Both the position numbers and the translations under genes were made by a program. A stretch of DNA of 64,000 nucleotides from Ruminococcus sp. CAG:488 (lineage in GTDB: Bacteria > Bacillota > Clostridia > Oscillospirales > Acutalibacteraceae), in NCBI GenBank assembly GCA_000434055.1, contig HF999641.1:70680-134679 (forward strand). The letters run 5' to 3'. Of this stretch, positions 1-8,559 are shown in pieces (position 1 is the first letter of the stretch; every line of letters begins with the position of its first letter). The notes under the pieces are model-generated. The model ran no database searches. It was not told the origin of the DNA and saw nothing but the letters and a program-made list of their open reading frames with translations.

Positions 1-1
1 C

Positions 2-1195
2 AAGATTTATGACGAAACAGGCTGCCAGCTTTGCCCCGATCAGGCAAACAAGGTTATAGGATATGTAAATGCGATTGAGGATCTCAAGGCGGTTCCGCAC
101 ATGGATCTTGAGGAAGCTGCAAAGAAAGGACTTTATCAGTCAATCGGCTCAGAGGTGCTTGACGCATTTCTCACGGAAGTCAAGAAGCAGTCACTTTACG
201 AGGAACCTTCGAACATCAAGATCGTTTACACTCCCCTTCACGGCACGGGCAATATCCCCGTCAGAAAAATTCTCGAGGGTATGAACATCTCTGTTGTTAA
301 GGAGCAGGAGCTTCCCGACGGCAATTTTTCAACCGTTCGTTCCCCGAATCCCGAGGAGAAGGACGCTCTTACTCTCGCTCTCAAGCAGGCTGAGCGTGAA
401 GATGCCGACCTTGTTTTCGGAACCGATCCCGACTGTGACCGTATCGGCGCAGGCGTAAAGCACGACGGCAAATACGTTCTTATCACAGGTAATCAGATGG
501 GTGCGCTTCTCGTTAACTTTGTGCTCAATATGAAGAAGGATTCGCTCAACAGCAAGTCAACTCTTGTTAAGACAATCGTTACAAGTGAGCTTGGTGCAAA
601 CATTGCAAGAAGCTTCGGACTTCAGGTTGCCGAAACGCTCACAGGCTTTAAATACATCGGCGATCAGATAAACAGATACGAAAAGTCCGGTGACAGAGAA
701 TTCATTATCGGCTATGAGGAGAGCTACGGCTACCTCGTCGGCACACATGCAAGGGATAAGGACGCTGTTGTTTCATCAATGCTTGTATGCCAGATGGCGG
801 CTTATTATTACAATCAGGGCAAGACCCTTATCGACGCACTTAATGATATCTACGATAAATACGGTTATTATCTTGATTCTCTTGACACCTTCGTTCTCAA
901 GGGCATCGAGGGTGCACAGAAGATTCAGAGCCTCATGACCGAGTTCCGTGAAAACGGCAGCAAATTCTTCGACAACATTAAGAAGGTTTACGACTTCTCA
1001 AAGGGTATTGCAGACCTTCCGAAGGAGAATGTTCTCAAGTATATTTTTGAGGACGGCTCATGGCTTGCTATCAGACCGTCAGGAACAGAGCCGAAGCTCA
1101 AGGTTTACTATTCTATTCAGGACAAGAGCAGAGAAAATGCTCACGCTCGCCTTGATGCATTGAAGGCACACCTTCACGAAATAATCAACGGCTGA
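2..1195 (+). CDS. Phosphoglucomutase/phosphomannomutase, C-terminal part (5' end outside window)
   Basis: The reading frame is open from the window edge, so the N-terminus and active-site serine lie upstream. What remains is a alpha-D-phosphohexomutase: a TPLHGTGN segment, the metal-binding loop GTDPDCDRIG, the sugar-specificity loop GYEESYGYLVG, and the C-terminal phosphate-binding loop IRPSGTEPKLK. The family interconverts hexose-6-phosphate and hexose-1-phosphate in the cytoplasm; a role in supplying glucose-1-phosphate for the envelope polymers encoded further on is inferred. The long Bacillus PgcA type fits best, but phosphomannomutase activity cannot be excluded. The gene ends 73 bases before tRNA-Leu with no U-rich terminator of its own. 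Confidence 0.93.
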   Translation, partial: KIYDETGCQLCPDQANKVIGYVNAIEDLKAVPHMDLEEAAKKGLYQSIGSEVLDAFLTEVKKQSLYEEPSNIKIVYTPLHGTGNIPVRKILEGMNISVVKEQELPDGNFSTVRSPNPEEKDALTLALKQAEREDADLVFGTDPDCDRIGAGVKHDGKYVLITGNQMGALLVNFVLNMKKDSLNSKSTLVKTIVTSELGANIARSFGLQVAETLTGFKYIGDQINRYEKSGDREFIIGYEESYGYLVGTHARDKDAVVSSMLVCQMAAYYYNQGKTLIDALNDIYDKYGYYLDSLDTFVLKGIEGAQKIQSLMTEFRENGSKFFDNIKKVYDFSKGIADLPKENVLKYIFEDGSWLAIRPSGTEPKLKVYYSIQDKSRENAHARLDALKAHLHEIING

Positions 1196-1218
1196 TAAAT
1201 AATTAGATTATTGTTATG

Positions 1219-1260
1219 TTGACAAAACGGCAACTGTTGTGTATAATGTAACAGTTGCCG
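1219..1260 (+). promoter_or_regulatory. tRNA-Leu promoter with an inverted repeat around the -10
   Basis: TTGACA (1219-1224) and TATAAT (1242-1247) are separated by 17 bases, a full consensus sigma-A promoter just upstream of the tRNA. An 11-bp perfect inverted repeat (CGGCAACTGTT at 1228-1238 and AACAGTTGCCG at 1250-1260) brackets the -10 box. It has no T-run, so it is not a good intrinsic terminator; it could be an operator or could form a hairpin at the end of the upstream mRNA. Confidence 0.85.
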
Positions 1261-1267
1261 CACATAA

Positions 1268-1354
1268 GCCGGTGTGGCGGAATAGGCAGACGCAAGGGAC
1301 TTAAAATCCCTCGGTGGCAACATCGTACCGGTTCAAGTCCGGTCACCGGCACCA
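1268..1354 (+). tRNA. tRNA-Leu (anticodon UAA), CCA encoded
   Basis: The acceptor arms GCCGGTG and CACCGGC pair, the T-arm contains GGTTCAAGTCC, and the anticodon loop CTTAAAA (1300-1306) carries anticodon TAA at 1302-1304. A long variable arm (TCGGTGGCAACATCGTA region) marks it as a class II tRNA of the leucine type. The CCA end is encoded at 1352-1354. Confidence 0.97.
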
Positions 1355-1386
1355 AAAGACAGGTTTTTTTACCTGTCTTTTTCTTT
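1355..1386 (+). terminator. Intrinsic terminator of tRNA-Leu
   Basis: A 10-bp perfect stem (AAAGACAGGT at 1355-1364 with ACCTGTCTTT at 1371-1380) with a T-only loop is followed by a T-rich run. It starts directly after the CCA end. Confidence 0.92.
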
Positions 1387-1488
1387 TATCTGAATTGAGC
1401 TGATTTTGCTCGAAACAACGTAAAATCAACGTATTTGGCATTTAACAGAAAACCGACTTGATTTGCAATTATCCCCAAATCAACCGTA

Positions 1489-1512
1489 TTGCAGTCATTT
1501 TTGCAGTCATTT
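1489..1512. repeat. Tandem 12-bp duplication in the tRNA-Leu downstream spacer
   Basis: TTGCAGTCATTT occurs twice head to tail (1489-1500 and 1501-1512). The surrounding spacer 1387-1687 has no ORF with a ribosome site and no other structure I can support. A repeat near a tRNA 3' end can be the trace of a lost integrated element, but no attachment-site copy of the tRNA end was seen. Confidence 0.55.
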
Positions 1513-1687
1513 CCACAATCCCGTAAACATAAAAATCACCGAGCTATCGTGTGGTAGTTCATAAATGCTATGTCGTTACTAAATTTTCTATTATCACTAA
1601 CTCATTTTTAACAGCCGGCTGTTTGTTTCTATATTCATATTTATTACCTTTTTTCTGTTTCTATTATTCCGTTTTTTTCTTAGAACA

Positions 1688-1726
1688 GCAAAAAACAAAG
1701 CCCATTCATTTCTGAATGAACTTTGT
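1688..1726 (-). terminator. Intrinsic terminator of the minus-strand dlt-like operon
   Basis: Read on the minus strand, ACAAAG and CATTCA pair with TGAATG and CTTTGT around a GAAA loop (1695-1726), followed by a run of six T (plus-strand A-run 1688-1695). It lies 37 bases beyond the stop of the last operon gene. Confidence 0.85.
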
Positions 1727-1763
1727 CAGCAGTCTGATCTGCCGGTTTTGATTTTACTTTAAA

Positions 1764-2891
1764 TTACCTGCTGTGCTTGTTTTTCTTAAATCCGCTTTCG
1801 ACCTTTGAGAGTATCGTATGCTTTCTGCCCTTCGCCGTTTCGTAGGCGGTCAGCTCATAATAAATGCTTTGGTTAGGATCGTTTTTACATTCCTCAATCG
1901 TCCTGTTCATTATATCGGCGCATTTGTTCCACTGTTCAACCGTTTCTGCGGTATGGGCGGTTTTTACGTTATAATTATCGCAAATATACTTGCCGAAAAA
2001 GGCAGTAAATTTTTCCATGCCGTAGATATTGAGATGATCATGATTATAAAAATCGTTCTGCGGATCAAGACCTATGGCGTCGTATGCGTTTTCGAAATCA
2101 ACGAAGCGGTAACCATAGCTTTCAATGAGCTTTTTGATGTCATTTGTTGCTTTCGGATTTTCATTTTTTATACAATGCGGTGCACGAATAAAAAGAACAT
2201 TTTTCATTTTTTCGTCACGGCAATAATTCAAAAGTTCGAGCAAGTATCCCTTTGATTTATCCGAAAATTCGTTTTTTCTCTTTTTTAATTTTGCATCTTT
2301 TCTCTTTAAAGCCGTATTCGCAAATGCCTTGGAATAGCTTATCCCCTCGAATTCAAGCGTAAGTCTGCTCATCGCATTTCGTGCACAGATAAGCGGTTTC
2401 CGCCAATTTGCATGGTATTTATAAAAAGGCAGATAATACTCAATGTGTTCCCTTTCGGGAATGTTTTGTTCAAGAAATTTCTTTCCGTCGGAGTCAATGC
2501 CGACTGTGTCAAACCAAGCATGAATCGGTCTGCGCTGCAAGCTATTCTTTTCTTTGTGCAAAAAGCCGTTTATCTCGAACACAACAAGCTTCGGCGACTG
2601 AGTTTTCAGCGCCTTTTGTGTAACAGCCTTATATAATGCCCCCGGCATTGCGGCAAAGCTCAAGCCATAGCTTGTAAAGCCGTATTTCTCCCATGCAAGC
2701 GGAGAATTAAAGCCCGTGTAAAGCTCGCTTGCGCCGATAAGAAGAACATCAACAGTATTCTTCGGCTCCTTGAAATATCCTCTTATGTGTACGCCGTCCT
2801 TGTCGCTGTTGGTGCTCAGAGCAAAATTCAAGCCGAACATCACCGTTGAAACAACAAGGAGAAAACAAATAAATCTTAGAAATTTTTTCAT
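1764..2891 (-). CDS. Membrane-anchored SGNH-like protein, DltD/AlgX type (copy 1)
   Basis: A 375-residue protein with one N-terminal membrane segment (about residues 5-25) and an extracytoplasmic domain. The SGNH block I appears as IGASELYTG with the nucleophile candidate Ser55, and the C-terminal block as HDHLNIYG near residue 285 (Asp and His). Proteins of this type sit next to MBOAT O-acyltransferases (DltB/DltD, AlgI/AlgJ-X pairs) and help move an acyl or aminoacyl group onto a surface polymer. It is the last gene of the unit, 11 bases after the MBOAT gene, with GAGGAA as ribosome site. Polymer and acyl group cannot be read from sequence. Sequence is clearly different from the second SGNH at 7555-8511. 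Confidence 0.85.
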   Translation of the reverse strand: MKKFLRFICFLLVVSTVMFGLNFALSTNSDKDGVHIRGYFKEPKNTVDVLLIGASELYTGFNSPLAWEKYGFTSYGLSFAAMPGALYKAVTQKALKTQSPKLVVFEINGFLHKEKNSLQRRPIHAWFDTVGIDSDGKKFLEQNIPEREHIEYYLPFYKYHANWRKPLICARNAMSRLTLEFEGISYSKAFANTALKRKDAKLKKRKNEFSDKSKGYLLELLNYCRDEKMKNVLFIRAPHCIKNENPKATNDIKKLIESYGYRFVDFENAYDAIGLDPQNDFYNHDHLNIYGMEKFTAFFGKYICDNYNVKTAHTAETVEQWNKCADIMNRTIEECKNDPNQSIYYELTAYETAKGRKHTILSKVESGFKKNKHSR

Positions 2892-2902
2892 TTTTCAATT
2901 CC

Positions 2903-4510
2903 TCAAAACTGCATATATACAAAGTCCGCCGGAGTCGTTCCCGGCCCGTAATAACCGAACAAAGCAATCGCAACTATCATTAAAATATATAAAAGCCACT
3001 GCAATGCCAGACTCTTTTCGCAAAGCAAATTGCGAACGGAGTCTTTTTTCTTTTCCTGTATTATCGAGATTATAAAGATCACCGTACACCCGCCGAAAAT
3101 TATCAGATAATCGAACATATCAATCTTGCTTTTGGCAAGGCAGGCAAAGGAAGCGAAATCACCTATACGGAAATCGGCAACAGAACGCCAAATCATGCTC
3201 ATTGCATCCTTAAAGCCCTTTGCGATATCGAAATAATATCCGATGAGCACAACCATGAAGGTTCTGAGCATACAGAAAACCGAATAGAAAAAGCTTTCAC
3301 GTTTAATATGAAGCTTTTCGGTGAGCTTATCCGTCAGCGGCTTCATAAGGCTCGAGATCATAATCACAAGTCCGTTCCAAAATCCGAAGGCAATATACTT
3401 TGCTTCTGCCCCGTGCCAGATGCCGATAACTATAAAAGTTATGAGCGAAGCAAGTGCGGTCGGGAAAACCTTGCCGAAATATTTCATGCCGTGCTTTTTC
3501 ATGCTCTTTGACATTTTAAGGAACGGCTTTGAAATAGAGATCGGATAGAAAAGATAATTCCTAAGCCAATCGCCGAGGCTGACATGCCACCTATGCCAAT
3601 ACTCGGTGAGAGTTTTCGAGAAATACGGGCGTTTGAAATTCTCCGCCATCTTTATGCCCATTATCTCGGCAATGCCGCGGCAGATATCAATTCCGCCCGA
3701 GAAATCGGCATAGAGCTGAGCGGCGTACAATATGACCGTAAAAAGAATGAATGTACCGGAAAATGCTTCACTGTCGGCAGTCACGAGTTTGATGACCTTA
3801 ACTGCTCTGTCGGCTATCAGAAGCTTTTTAAAAATACCCCAAAGAATCAGAAGTCCGCCGCTTTTGAAGCGGTCATAGCTGAACCTTTTCGGCTCATAGA
3901 GCTGATGAGCAAGGTCGGAATAAATTCCGATAGGACCTTGAACAATTTGCGGAAAAAATGAAACAAAAAGAGCAAGCTTTCCGAAATTTTTTTCGGCATT
4001 GACCTTACCTCTGTAAACGTCAATCACATAGCCCATGCTCTGAAATGTATAGAACGAAATTCCGAGCGGAACGATAAAATTAAAACTCGGTTCTGTGTAG
4101 CTTATCCCGAGCATTTCAAGCAGGGAGTGAACCGAATCGGCGCAAAAGCCGAAATATTTTAAGAAAGCAAGTATGCCGAAGTTAAAAACCAAAACAGCGG
4201 CAAGAATCAATCGCTTTTTTCTCTGTGTTTTTGCTTTGAATTCCTTCTTGCTTTCTTTTGTAAAGCTCTCTTTATTTTGAAGCAAAAAAAGTTTGCTTTT
4301 TTCAGCGGCATATTCAAGAATCCTTGCGCCGAAATAAGTAGTAACTGTTGTTACAAGCATATAAAGAACATACTTGTTACAGTTGAGAATATAATAAGTA
4401 TAGCTTGCGGCAAGCAGGACTGTCCATTGATATTTTTTTACAGGAAAAAGATAATATATCAAAATTGCCGCCGCAGCGAACACAAAAAATTTTATAGAAA
4501 TAATTCCCAT
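2903..4510 (-). CDS. MBOAT-family membrane O-acyltransferase (copy 1)
   Basis: A 535-residue polytopic membrane protein with the MBOAT core: a YTFQSMGYVIDVYRG segment, YWHRWHVSLGDWLRNYLF and the invariant-histidine motif IGIWHGA near residue 365. Family members (DltB, AlgI, PatA) accept an acyl or aminoacyl group from a cytoplasmic donor and pass it across the membrane to an extracellular hydroxyl. Here the likely donor is the carrier protein encoded at 5691-5921. It follows the decarboxylase gene by 18 bases and precedes the SGNH gene by 11, so the three are almost certainly co-transcribed. Confidence 0.92.
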   Translation of the reverse strand: MGIISIKFFVFAAAAILIYYLFPVKKYQWTVLLAASYTYYILNCNKYVLYMLVTTVTTYFGARILEYAAEKSKLFLLQNKESFTKESKKEFKAKTQRKKRLILAAVLVFNFGILAFLKYFGFCADSVHSLLEMLGISYTEPSFNFIVPLGISFYTFQSMGYVIDVYRGKVNAEKNFGKLALFVSFFPQIVQGPIGIYSDLAHQLYEPKRFSYDRFKSGGLLILWGIFKKLLIADRAVKVIKLVTADSEAFSGTFILFTVILYAAQLYADFSGGIDICRGIAEIMGIKMAENFKRPYFSKTLTEYWHRWHVSLGDWLRNYLFYPISISKPFLKMSKSMKKHGMKYFGKVFPTALASLITFIVIGIWHGAEAKYIAFGFWNGLVIMISSLMKPLTDKLTEKLHIKRESFFYSVFCMLRTFMVVLIGYYFDIAKGFKDAMSMIWRSVADFRIGDFASFACLAKSKIDMFDYLIIFGGCTVIFIISIIQEKKKDSVRNLLCEKSLALQWLLYILMIVAIALFGYYGPGTTPADFVYMQF

Positions 4511-4528
4511 TTTATTTCCTCGTTTTTG

Positions 4529-5689
4529 TTAAAAATTCAGTTTGTCCGTATCGTAAAAATCACGGACGAGTTTTAAGCCGTCTTTTTCCGAACACAGCAT
4601 AACCCTCGGCATTGTGCGCGAAAGGAACAGAACCGTTCCCTCGGTTACCGTGTATGCGCCGCACCTGCCGAACGCCAGAACATCGCCGATTTTAAGCTCG
4701 GGCAGTTCCGCTTTGCGAACGAGCAGATCGGCGGTAGTACAAAGACTTCCGCACAGGGTATAGCTGTGATCATATACCTTATCACTGCCGAGAAGCGTGA
4801 TCGGCGGCACCTGCATAGCCATGGTCTGTCCGTAATATTTCAGATGATTTATTCCGCCGTCGCAGATGACGTAATTCGTGCCGAGATTGTTTTTGATATC
4901 GGCAACGGACGTAAGATAGGTTCCGCATGATGACGCAAGAAATCTGCCCATTTCAACTGTGAGCGAATATTTTTTTGCAAAGCTTTTCAAAAGCTCGGCT
5001 GTCTCTTTCAGTGTCTCGTTATCCTTTTCCTCGTAGGGCGGAACGAAATAATCTGCCGCTGCTCCGGGACCGTATTCAACGTGCTTCGGCACATAGCCGC
5101 ATTCAGCTTCAAGGCGTTCGATAAACTCTTCAAACTTGCGAATATCCTTTTCGATAACTCCTGCGTTTTTCTTCTGCGTGCCGGAGTAATAATGAAGTCC
5201 GATAAAATCAATCGCTTCATAATTTTCTTTGTTTGAGATTATTTCGATAATTTCATCGGGGTCGATACCGAACTGATTTCCGCTTGTCAGGCGAAGAATA
5301 ACGTCTGCCCTTTTGCCCCTCTCAAGGCAGACACGGTTGATCAATTCAACATGCAGCCGACTCTCGGCGGTCATAATCCCGGCGCCGTAATCGACGGCAC
5401 GGGCGATATCTTCCGTTCCCTTATTGACGCCCGAATAAATAATCGTCTCGGGCTTAACGTTCAGCTTTTGGCAAATCGTCAACTCACCCGGACTGCAAAC
5501 CTCAACCCTGCTCACGGACTCGGGAAGCGCATGAAGCAGGAAGGGATTCGCTTTTATCGAGAAGCAAAGCGGAATATCTCCGAGTGCCGATTTTATCGAA
5601 TCGGCTTGGCGTGCAAACTCGTCCGTATCAAAGACAAAACTCGGCGTGCCGAATTTTTCCGCCGCTTTCAAAAGTATTTCGTTCCTCAT
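4529..5689 (-). CDS. PLP-dependent decarboxylase, DAP/ornithine decarboxylase fold type III
   Basis: The 386-residue protein has the alanine-racemase-like PLP barrel: the lysine that binds PLP in CFSIKANP (Lys46), the HYYSGTQ and EMGRFLASSCG segments, and the C-terminal CGSLCTTADLL catalytic cysteine motif. In diaminopimelate decarboxylase this last motif usually reads CESGD; here it reads CTTAD, so meso-DAP is probably not the substrate. The gene starts one base after the carrier-protein stop and lies between carrier and MBOAT. Related decarboxylases act on carrier-bound aminoacyl groups (BtrK in butirosin synthesis) and also occur with a ligase and a carrier in exosortase-linked polysaccharide loci. 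I infer that it makes or edits the group loaded on the carrier. Confidence 0.85.
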   Translation of the reverse strand: MRNEILLKAAEKFGTPSFVFDTDEFARQADSIKSALGDIPLCFSIKANPFLLHALPESVSRVEVCSPGELTICQKLNVKPETIIYSGVNKGTEDIARAVDYGAGIMTAESRLHVELINRVCLERGKRADVILRLTSGNQFGIDPDEIIEIISNKENYEAIDFIGLHYYSGTQKKNAGVIEKDIRKFEEFIERLEAECGYVPKHVEYGPGAAADYFVPPYEEKDNETLKETAELLKSFAKKYSLTVEMGRFLASSCGTYLTSVADIKNNLGTNYVICDGGINHLKYYGQTMAMQVPPITLLGSDKVYDHSYTLCGSLCTTADLLVRKAELPELKIGDVLAFGRCGAYTVTEGTVLFLSRTMPRVMLCSEKDGLKLVRDFYDTDKLNF

Positions 5690-5690
5690 A

Positions 5691-5921
5691 TTATTCGTCC
5701 CGGAGCTTTTCGATAAGCTCCATCATTCCCTCTATCGAATTGAAGTTGTCGGGAACAAGATCCTCGACGTGAAGCTCAATATCAAAAGCATCGCTTAGCT
5801 CTCCGACGAGCGCAACAATATCAAACGACTCCAGAATTCCGTCCGTGATGAGCTGCTTTTCGTTTTCGAAATCAACGTCGGGTCTGAGTTCCTCAAGTAT
5901 TTCCATAAGTTCTTCTTTCAT
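5691..5921 (-). CDS. Acyl/peptidyl carrier protein (DltC-like)
   Basis: A 76-residue acidic protein with the helix and attachment loop of phosphopantetheinyl carriers; Ser32 in DGILESFDIVAL is the expected 4'-phosphopantetheine site. Its size matches DltC. It lies between the adenylating ligase and the decarboxylase and has a good GGAGGAAG ribosome site. The likely role is to receive the group activated by the ligase and present it to the decarboxylase and the MBOAT proteins. No phosphopantetheinyl transferase gene is in the window. Confidence 0.9.
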   Translation of the reverse strand: MKEELMEILEELRPDVDFENEKQLITDGILESFDIVALVGELSDAFDIELHVEDLVPDNFNSIEGMMELIEKLRDE

Positions 5922-5982
5922 TGTTTCTTCCTCCGATTTTTTTGTTAGATTTAGGCTATGTCATTCAATTAAGGCACAAGCG

Positions 5983-7494
5983 TTAATTGTTCGACATTGC
6001 CTTTAATGTATTTATATCAATTTTGCCATTTGGCAATCTTGGTATTTCCTCAAGATTTTTAATTTTTCTCGGCACCATAAAGCCGGGAAGATATTTTCTG
6101 AGCTCAACGGCAATCTCTTTCACCGTTGCCATGCCGGTGTAGAAAAGCCAAATGGTTTCCTTCTCTTTATTATAAACAACGGAACATTCATTAACGCCGT
6201 CCACCCTGCCTGCGGCAAGCTCGACCTCGTCCAGCTCGACGCGGTGTCCGAGATGCTTTATCTGCCTGTCCATCCTGCCGTGGAATTCAATCACTCCGTC
6301 CTCACTCATAACGCCGATATCGCCCGTTTTGTAGATAAGCTCGTTATACGCTTTGTTAAGCGGATTCTGAATAAACGATGCCGCTGTTCTTTCGGGGTCG
6401 TTGTAATAGCCGAGTGCAAGAATCGGACCGCTGACGCAAATTTCACCCTCCGCGCCCTGCTTCGTAGCCGTGCCGTCCTCATTGAGAAGAAATACTCGGT
6501 AGTTTTTATACGGCAAGCCTATCGGAAGAACCGTATCATCCTCCGCCTTTTCCGTAACAATATGATAGGTGCACGAAGCGGTTGCCTCCGTCGGGCCGTA
6601 CTGATTCACAAAGAGTGTATCGGGCAGATTTTTCTGCCACTGCTTCAGGCATTTCCCCGGCATGACCGAGCCCGAGAAGCAAACCTTTTTGAGATACTCA
6701 GGTCTGCCGTGTTCAAAGGCACCGAGCGAAACGGGAACGGTCAGCGCCGAAACGCTCCAACCGACCGACGTGATTTTTTTCTCGTTCATAAAGTCAAAAA
6801 GCTTAGCCGGCGAGGAAAAACACATCTTTGGAATTATCACCGTTGACGAGCCGCACAAAAGCGGAATATAAATATCTCTGATTGCGGCGATATAATCAAG
6901 CGGCGACTGATTGCCGAGAATGTCTTTATCATCAATTCTCATAACCGACGTATATGCTTCGATATAGCACATCAGCGAATGATGCGACGTCATCACACCC
7001 TTGGGATTTCCTGTTGAACCTGAGGTAAAAATAATATAAAGCGGATCGTTTTCATTTGAAAAACGGCGAATTTTTTTGAGCTTTTCATCATCCGCTTTGT
7101 GCCTGATTGCGTCCTCAAGCAAAACAATTTTTCCATCATCAAAGCCGAGCTCTTTTACAAAATCGCAGTTCTCGCCGTCCGTCAGAATAATCGACGGAGA
7201 GAGCGTTTCCATTATTTTTTCTATTCTCGCTCTCGGCAGCTTGCTGTCTATCGGAGCATAGCTGCATCCGCTGTAAACAACGCCGAGAAAAGCGGCAACG
7301 GTCATAACGCTTCTGCCCGAGAAAACGGCTATAGGATTTCCGTCCGCCCCTCTTTCAATGAGTGCCGAGCCGATGCTTTGCGCCAGGCTTTTCACCTGCA
7401 AAAAGCTCAGCGAGCTTTCCTCATCGGAATAAGCAATTTTATCATTATATTTTTCGGCTGATTTTTCCAGCCATTCGAGTACATTTATTACCAT
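5983..7494 (-). CDS. Amino-acid-adenylating AMP ligase (DltA-like)
   Basis: The 503-residue protein has ANL adenylation motifs in order: TSGSTGNPKG (157-166), a LDYIAAIRD segment with Asp200 where DltA and NRPS domains hold the substrate alpha-amino group, NQYGPTEATA (about 297-306), YKTGD, a GRMDRQIKHLGHRVE hinge, and PNGKID with the C-terminal catalytic lysine. It should activate an amino acid with ATP and load it on the adjacent carrier. I start at the ATG at 7494, preceded by AAGGGGCAGGA, rather than a GTG 36 bases upstream that has no ribosome site. The conserved Asp supports an amino-acid substrate; which one is unknown. Confidence 0.9.
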   Translation of the reverse strand: MVINVLEWLEKSAEKYNDKIAYSDEESSLSFLQVKSLAQSIGSALIERGADGNPIAVFSGRSVMTVAAFLGVVYSGCSYAPIDSKLPRARIEKIMETLSPSIILTDGENCDFVKELGFDDGKIVLLEDAIRHKADDEKLKKIRRFSNENDPLYIIFTSGSTGNPKGVMTSHHSLMCYIEAYTSVMRIDDKDILGNQSPLDYIAAIRDIYIPLLCGSSTVIIPKMCFSSPAKLFDFMNEKKITSVGWSVSALTVPVSLGAFEHGRPEYLKKVCFSGSVMPGKCLKQWQKNLPDTLFVNQYGPTEATASCTYHIVTEKAEDDTVLPIGLPYKNYRVFLLNEDGTATKQGAEGEICVSGPILALGYYNDPERTAASFIQNPLNKAYNELIYKTGDIGVMSEDGVIEFHGRMDRQIKHLGHRVELDEVELAAGRVDGVNECSVVYNKEKETIWLFYTGMATVKEIAVELRKYLPGFMVPRKIKNLEEIPRLPNGKIDINTLKAMSNN

Positions 7495-7554
7495 ATTCCT
7501 GCCCCTTAATTTTCCTTTCTCTTTTAACACGTTTGAAATTCGAAAATTATTGCA

Positions 7555-8511
7555 TTAAACCTTTTCAACCGACGACAAAAATTCATCTGCCGTGCTGTTC
7601 CAATCTTTGTATTCATTCAGCTTTCTTTTATCGCTGAAAATCCTTTTTTCTTCAAGATATTTGCCGAAATATTCCGTTGCTTTAACCGCACCGAAATAGT
7701 TGAGATGATCGCCCTTGTCTCTCGTGTCGGTATTCCAGTTTATCGGAATTTCCTCTCTGAGAGTGTTCATATCGACGTAATCAATTCCGAGAACTTTTGC
7801 CGTTTCCGCGACAGCGTTGTGCTTGGCATAATTCCAGTTTTTCGTGCTCGGAACGCTGACGAGCACAAGCTCGGCATTATTCTTTTTACAATAGTCACGG
7901 AGCTTGGTAATATATTTTACATTGTCCTTTGAAATTGTTTCTTTACTATCGTCGGGCTTCATATATTCATACGCATCCGCAGGACTGACCGACATATTAA
8001 AAAGATAGCCCTTGCTTCGTCTGTCATAGGTTTTAGCCTCGTTAAATCTCCAGCTTTTCGGCTGCATAAGCTTCCATCGGTCGTGATATTTAAACACTGA
8101 AAACAAGCCCTCGGCCTTATTGAGAAACGCCTTTGTGCTTGTAACCTCACGAAAAATCGCATTTGTTTCAAGCACAACAACCTTAGGGTCTTGTTTTTTC
8201 ATGCTCTTAATAAGAAGCTCATACGAAAAGCTGAGCACCTGATCCGATGTGCCGCAGACATATGAGGTTATCCCATGCTCCTTCCAGATTTTCAGCGGTA
8301 TAAACGTGCTGTAGCACTCGCTGTCCCCGAGAAAAACCACGTCAATCGTATTCTTTTTTTCGGAAAGAATTCCGTTTGTCAGCGGGTCTTCAAGCGCATT
8401 GACCTTTGCCGATTTGCCGGGCTTCATAATGAAAGAAAAGCCCATCAGCAATGAGGCAAGAATTGCAATAAAAAGAACCGCACTTATTGTATTTTTCAAA
8501 ATCTTATTCAT
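7555..8511 (-). CDS. Membrane-anchored SGNH-like protein (copy 2)
   Basis: A 318-residue protein with an N-terminal membrane segment (about 8-28). Block I is FLGDSECYSTF with nucleophile candidate Ser64, and the C-terminal block is GDHLNYFG. It follows the second MBOAT gene on the same strand by 48 bases, so it is that protein's probable partner, as DltD is for DltB. It resembles copy 1 (1764-2891) only in domain layout and motifs, which suggests old duplication or separate recruitment rather than a recent tandem copy. Confidence 0.84.
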   Translation of the reverse strand: MNKILKNTISAVLFIAILASLLMGFSFIMKPGKSAKVNALEDPLTNGILSEKKNTIDVVFLGDSECYSTFIPLKIWKEHGITSYVCGTSDQVLSFSYELLIKSMKKQDPKVVVLETNAIFREVTSTKAFLNKAEGLFSVFKYHDRWKLMQPKSWRFNEAKTYDRRSKGYLFNMSVSPADAYEYMKPDDSKETISKDNVKYITKLRDYCKKNNAELVLVSVPSTKNWNYAKHNAVAETAKVLGIDYVDMNTLREEIPINWNTDTRDKGDHLNYFGAVKATEYFGKYLEEKRIFSDKRKLNEYKDWNSTADEFLSSVEKV

Positions 8512-8559
8512 AATTATCCTTTAATGCAATGACGCACGGTTGAGGTGTGTGTTTTTTTC

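Noticed and set aside
4529..5689. Ordinary lysine-biosynthetic diaminopimelate decarboxylase
   Set aside because: The specificity motif is changed (CTTAD), the gene is tightly linked to a carrier protein and MBOAT, and no lysine-pathway gene is near.
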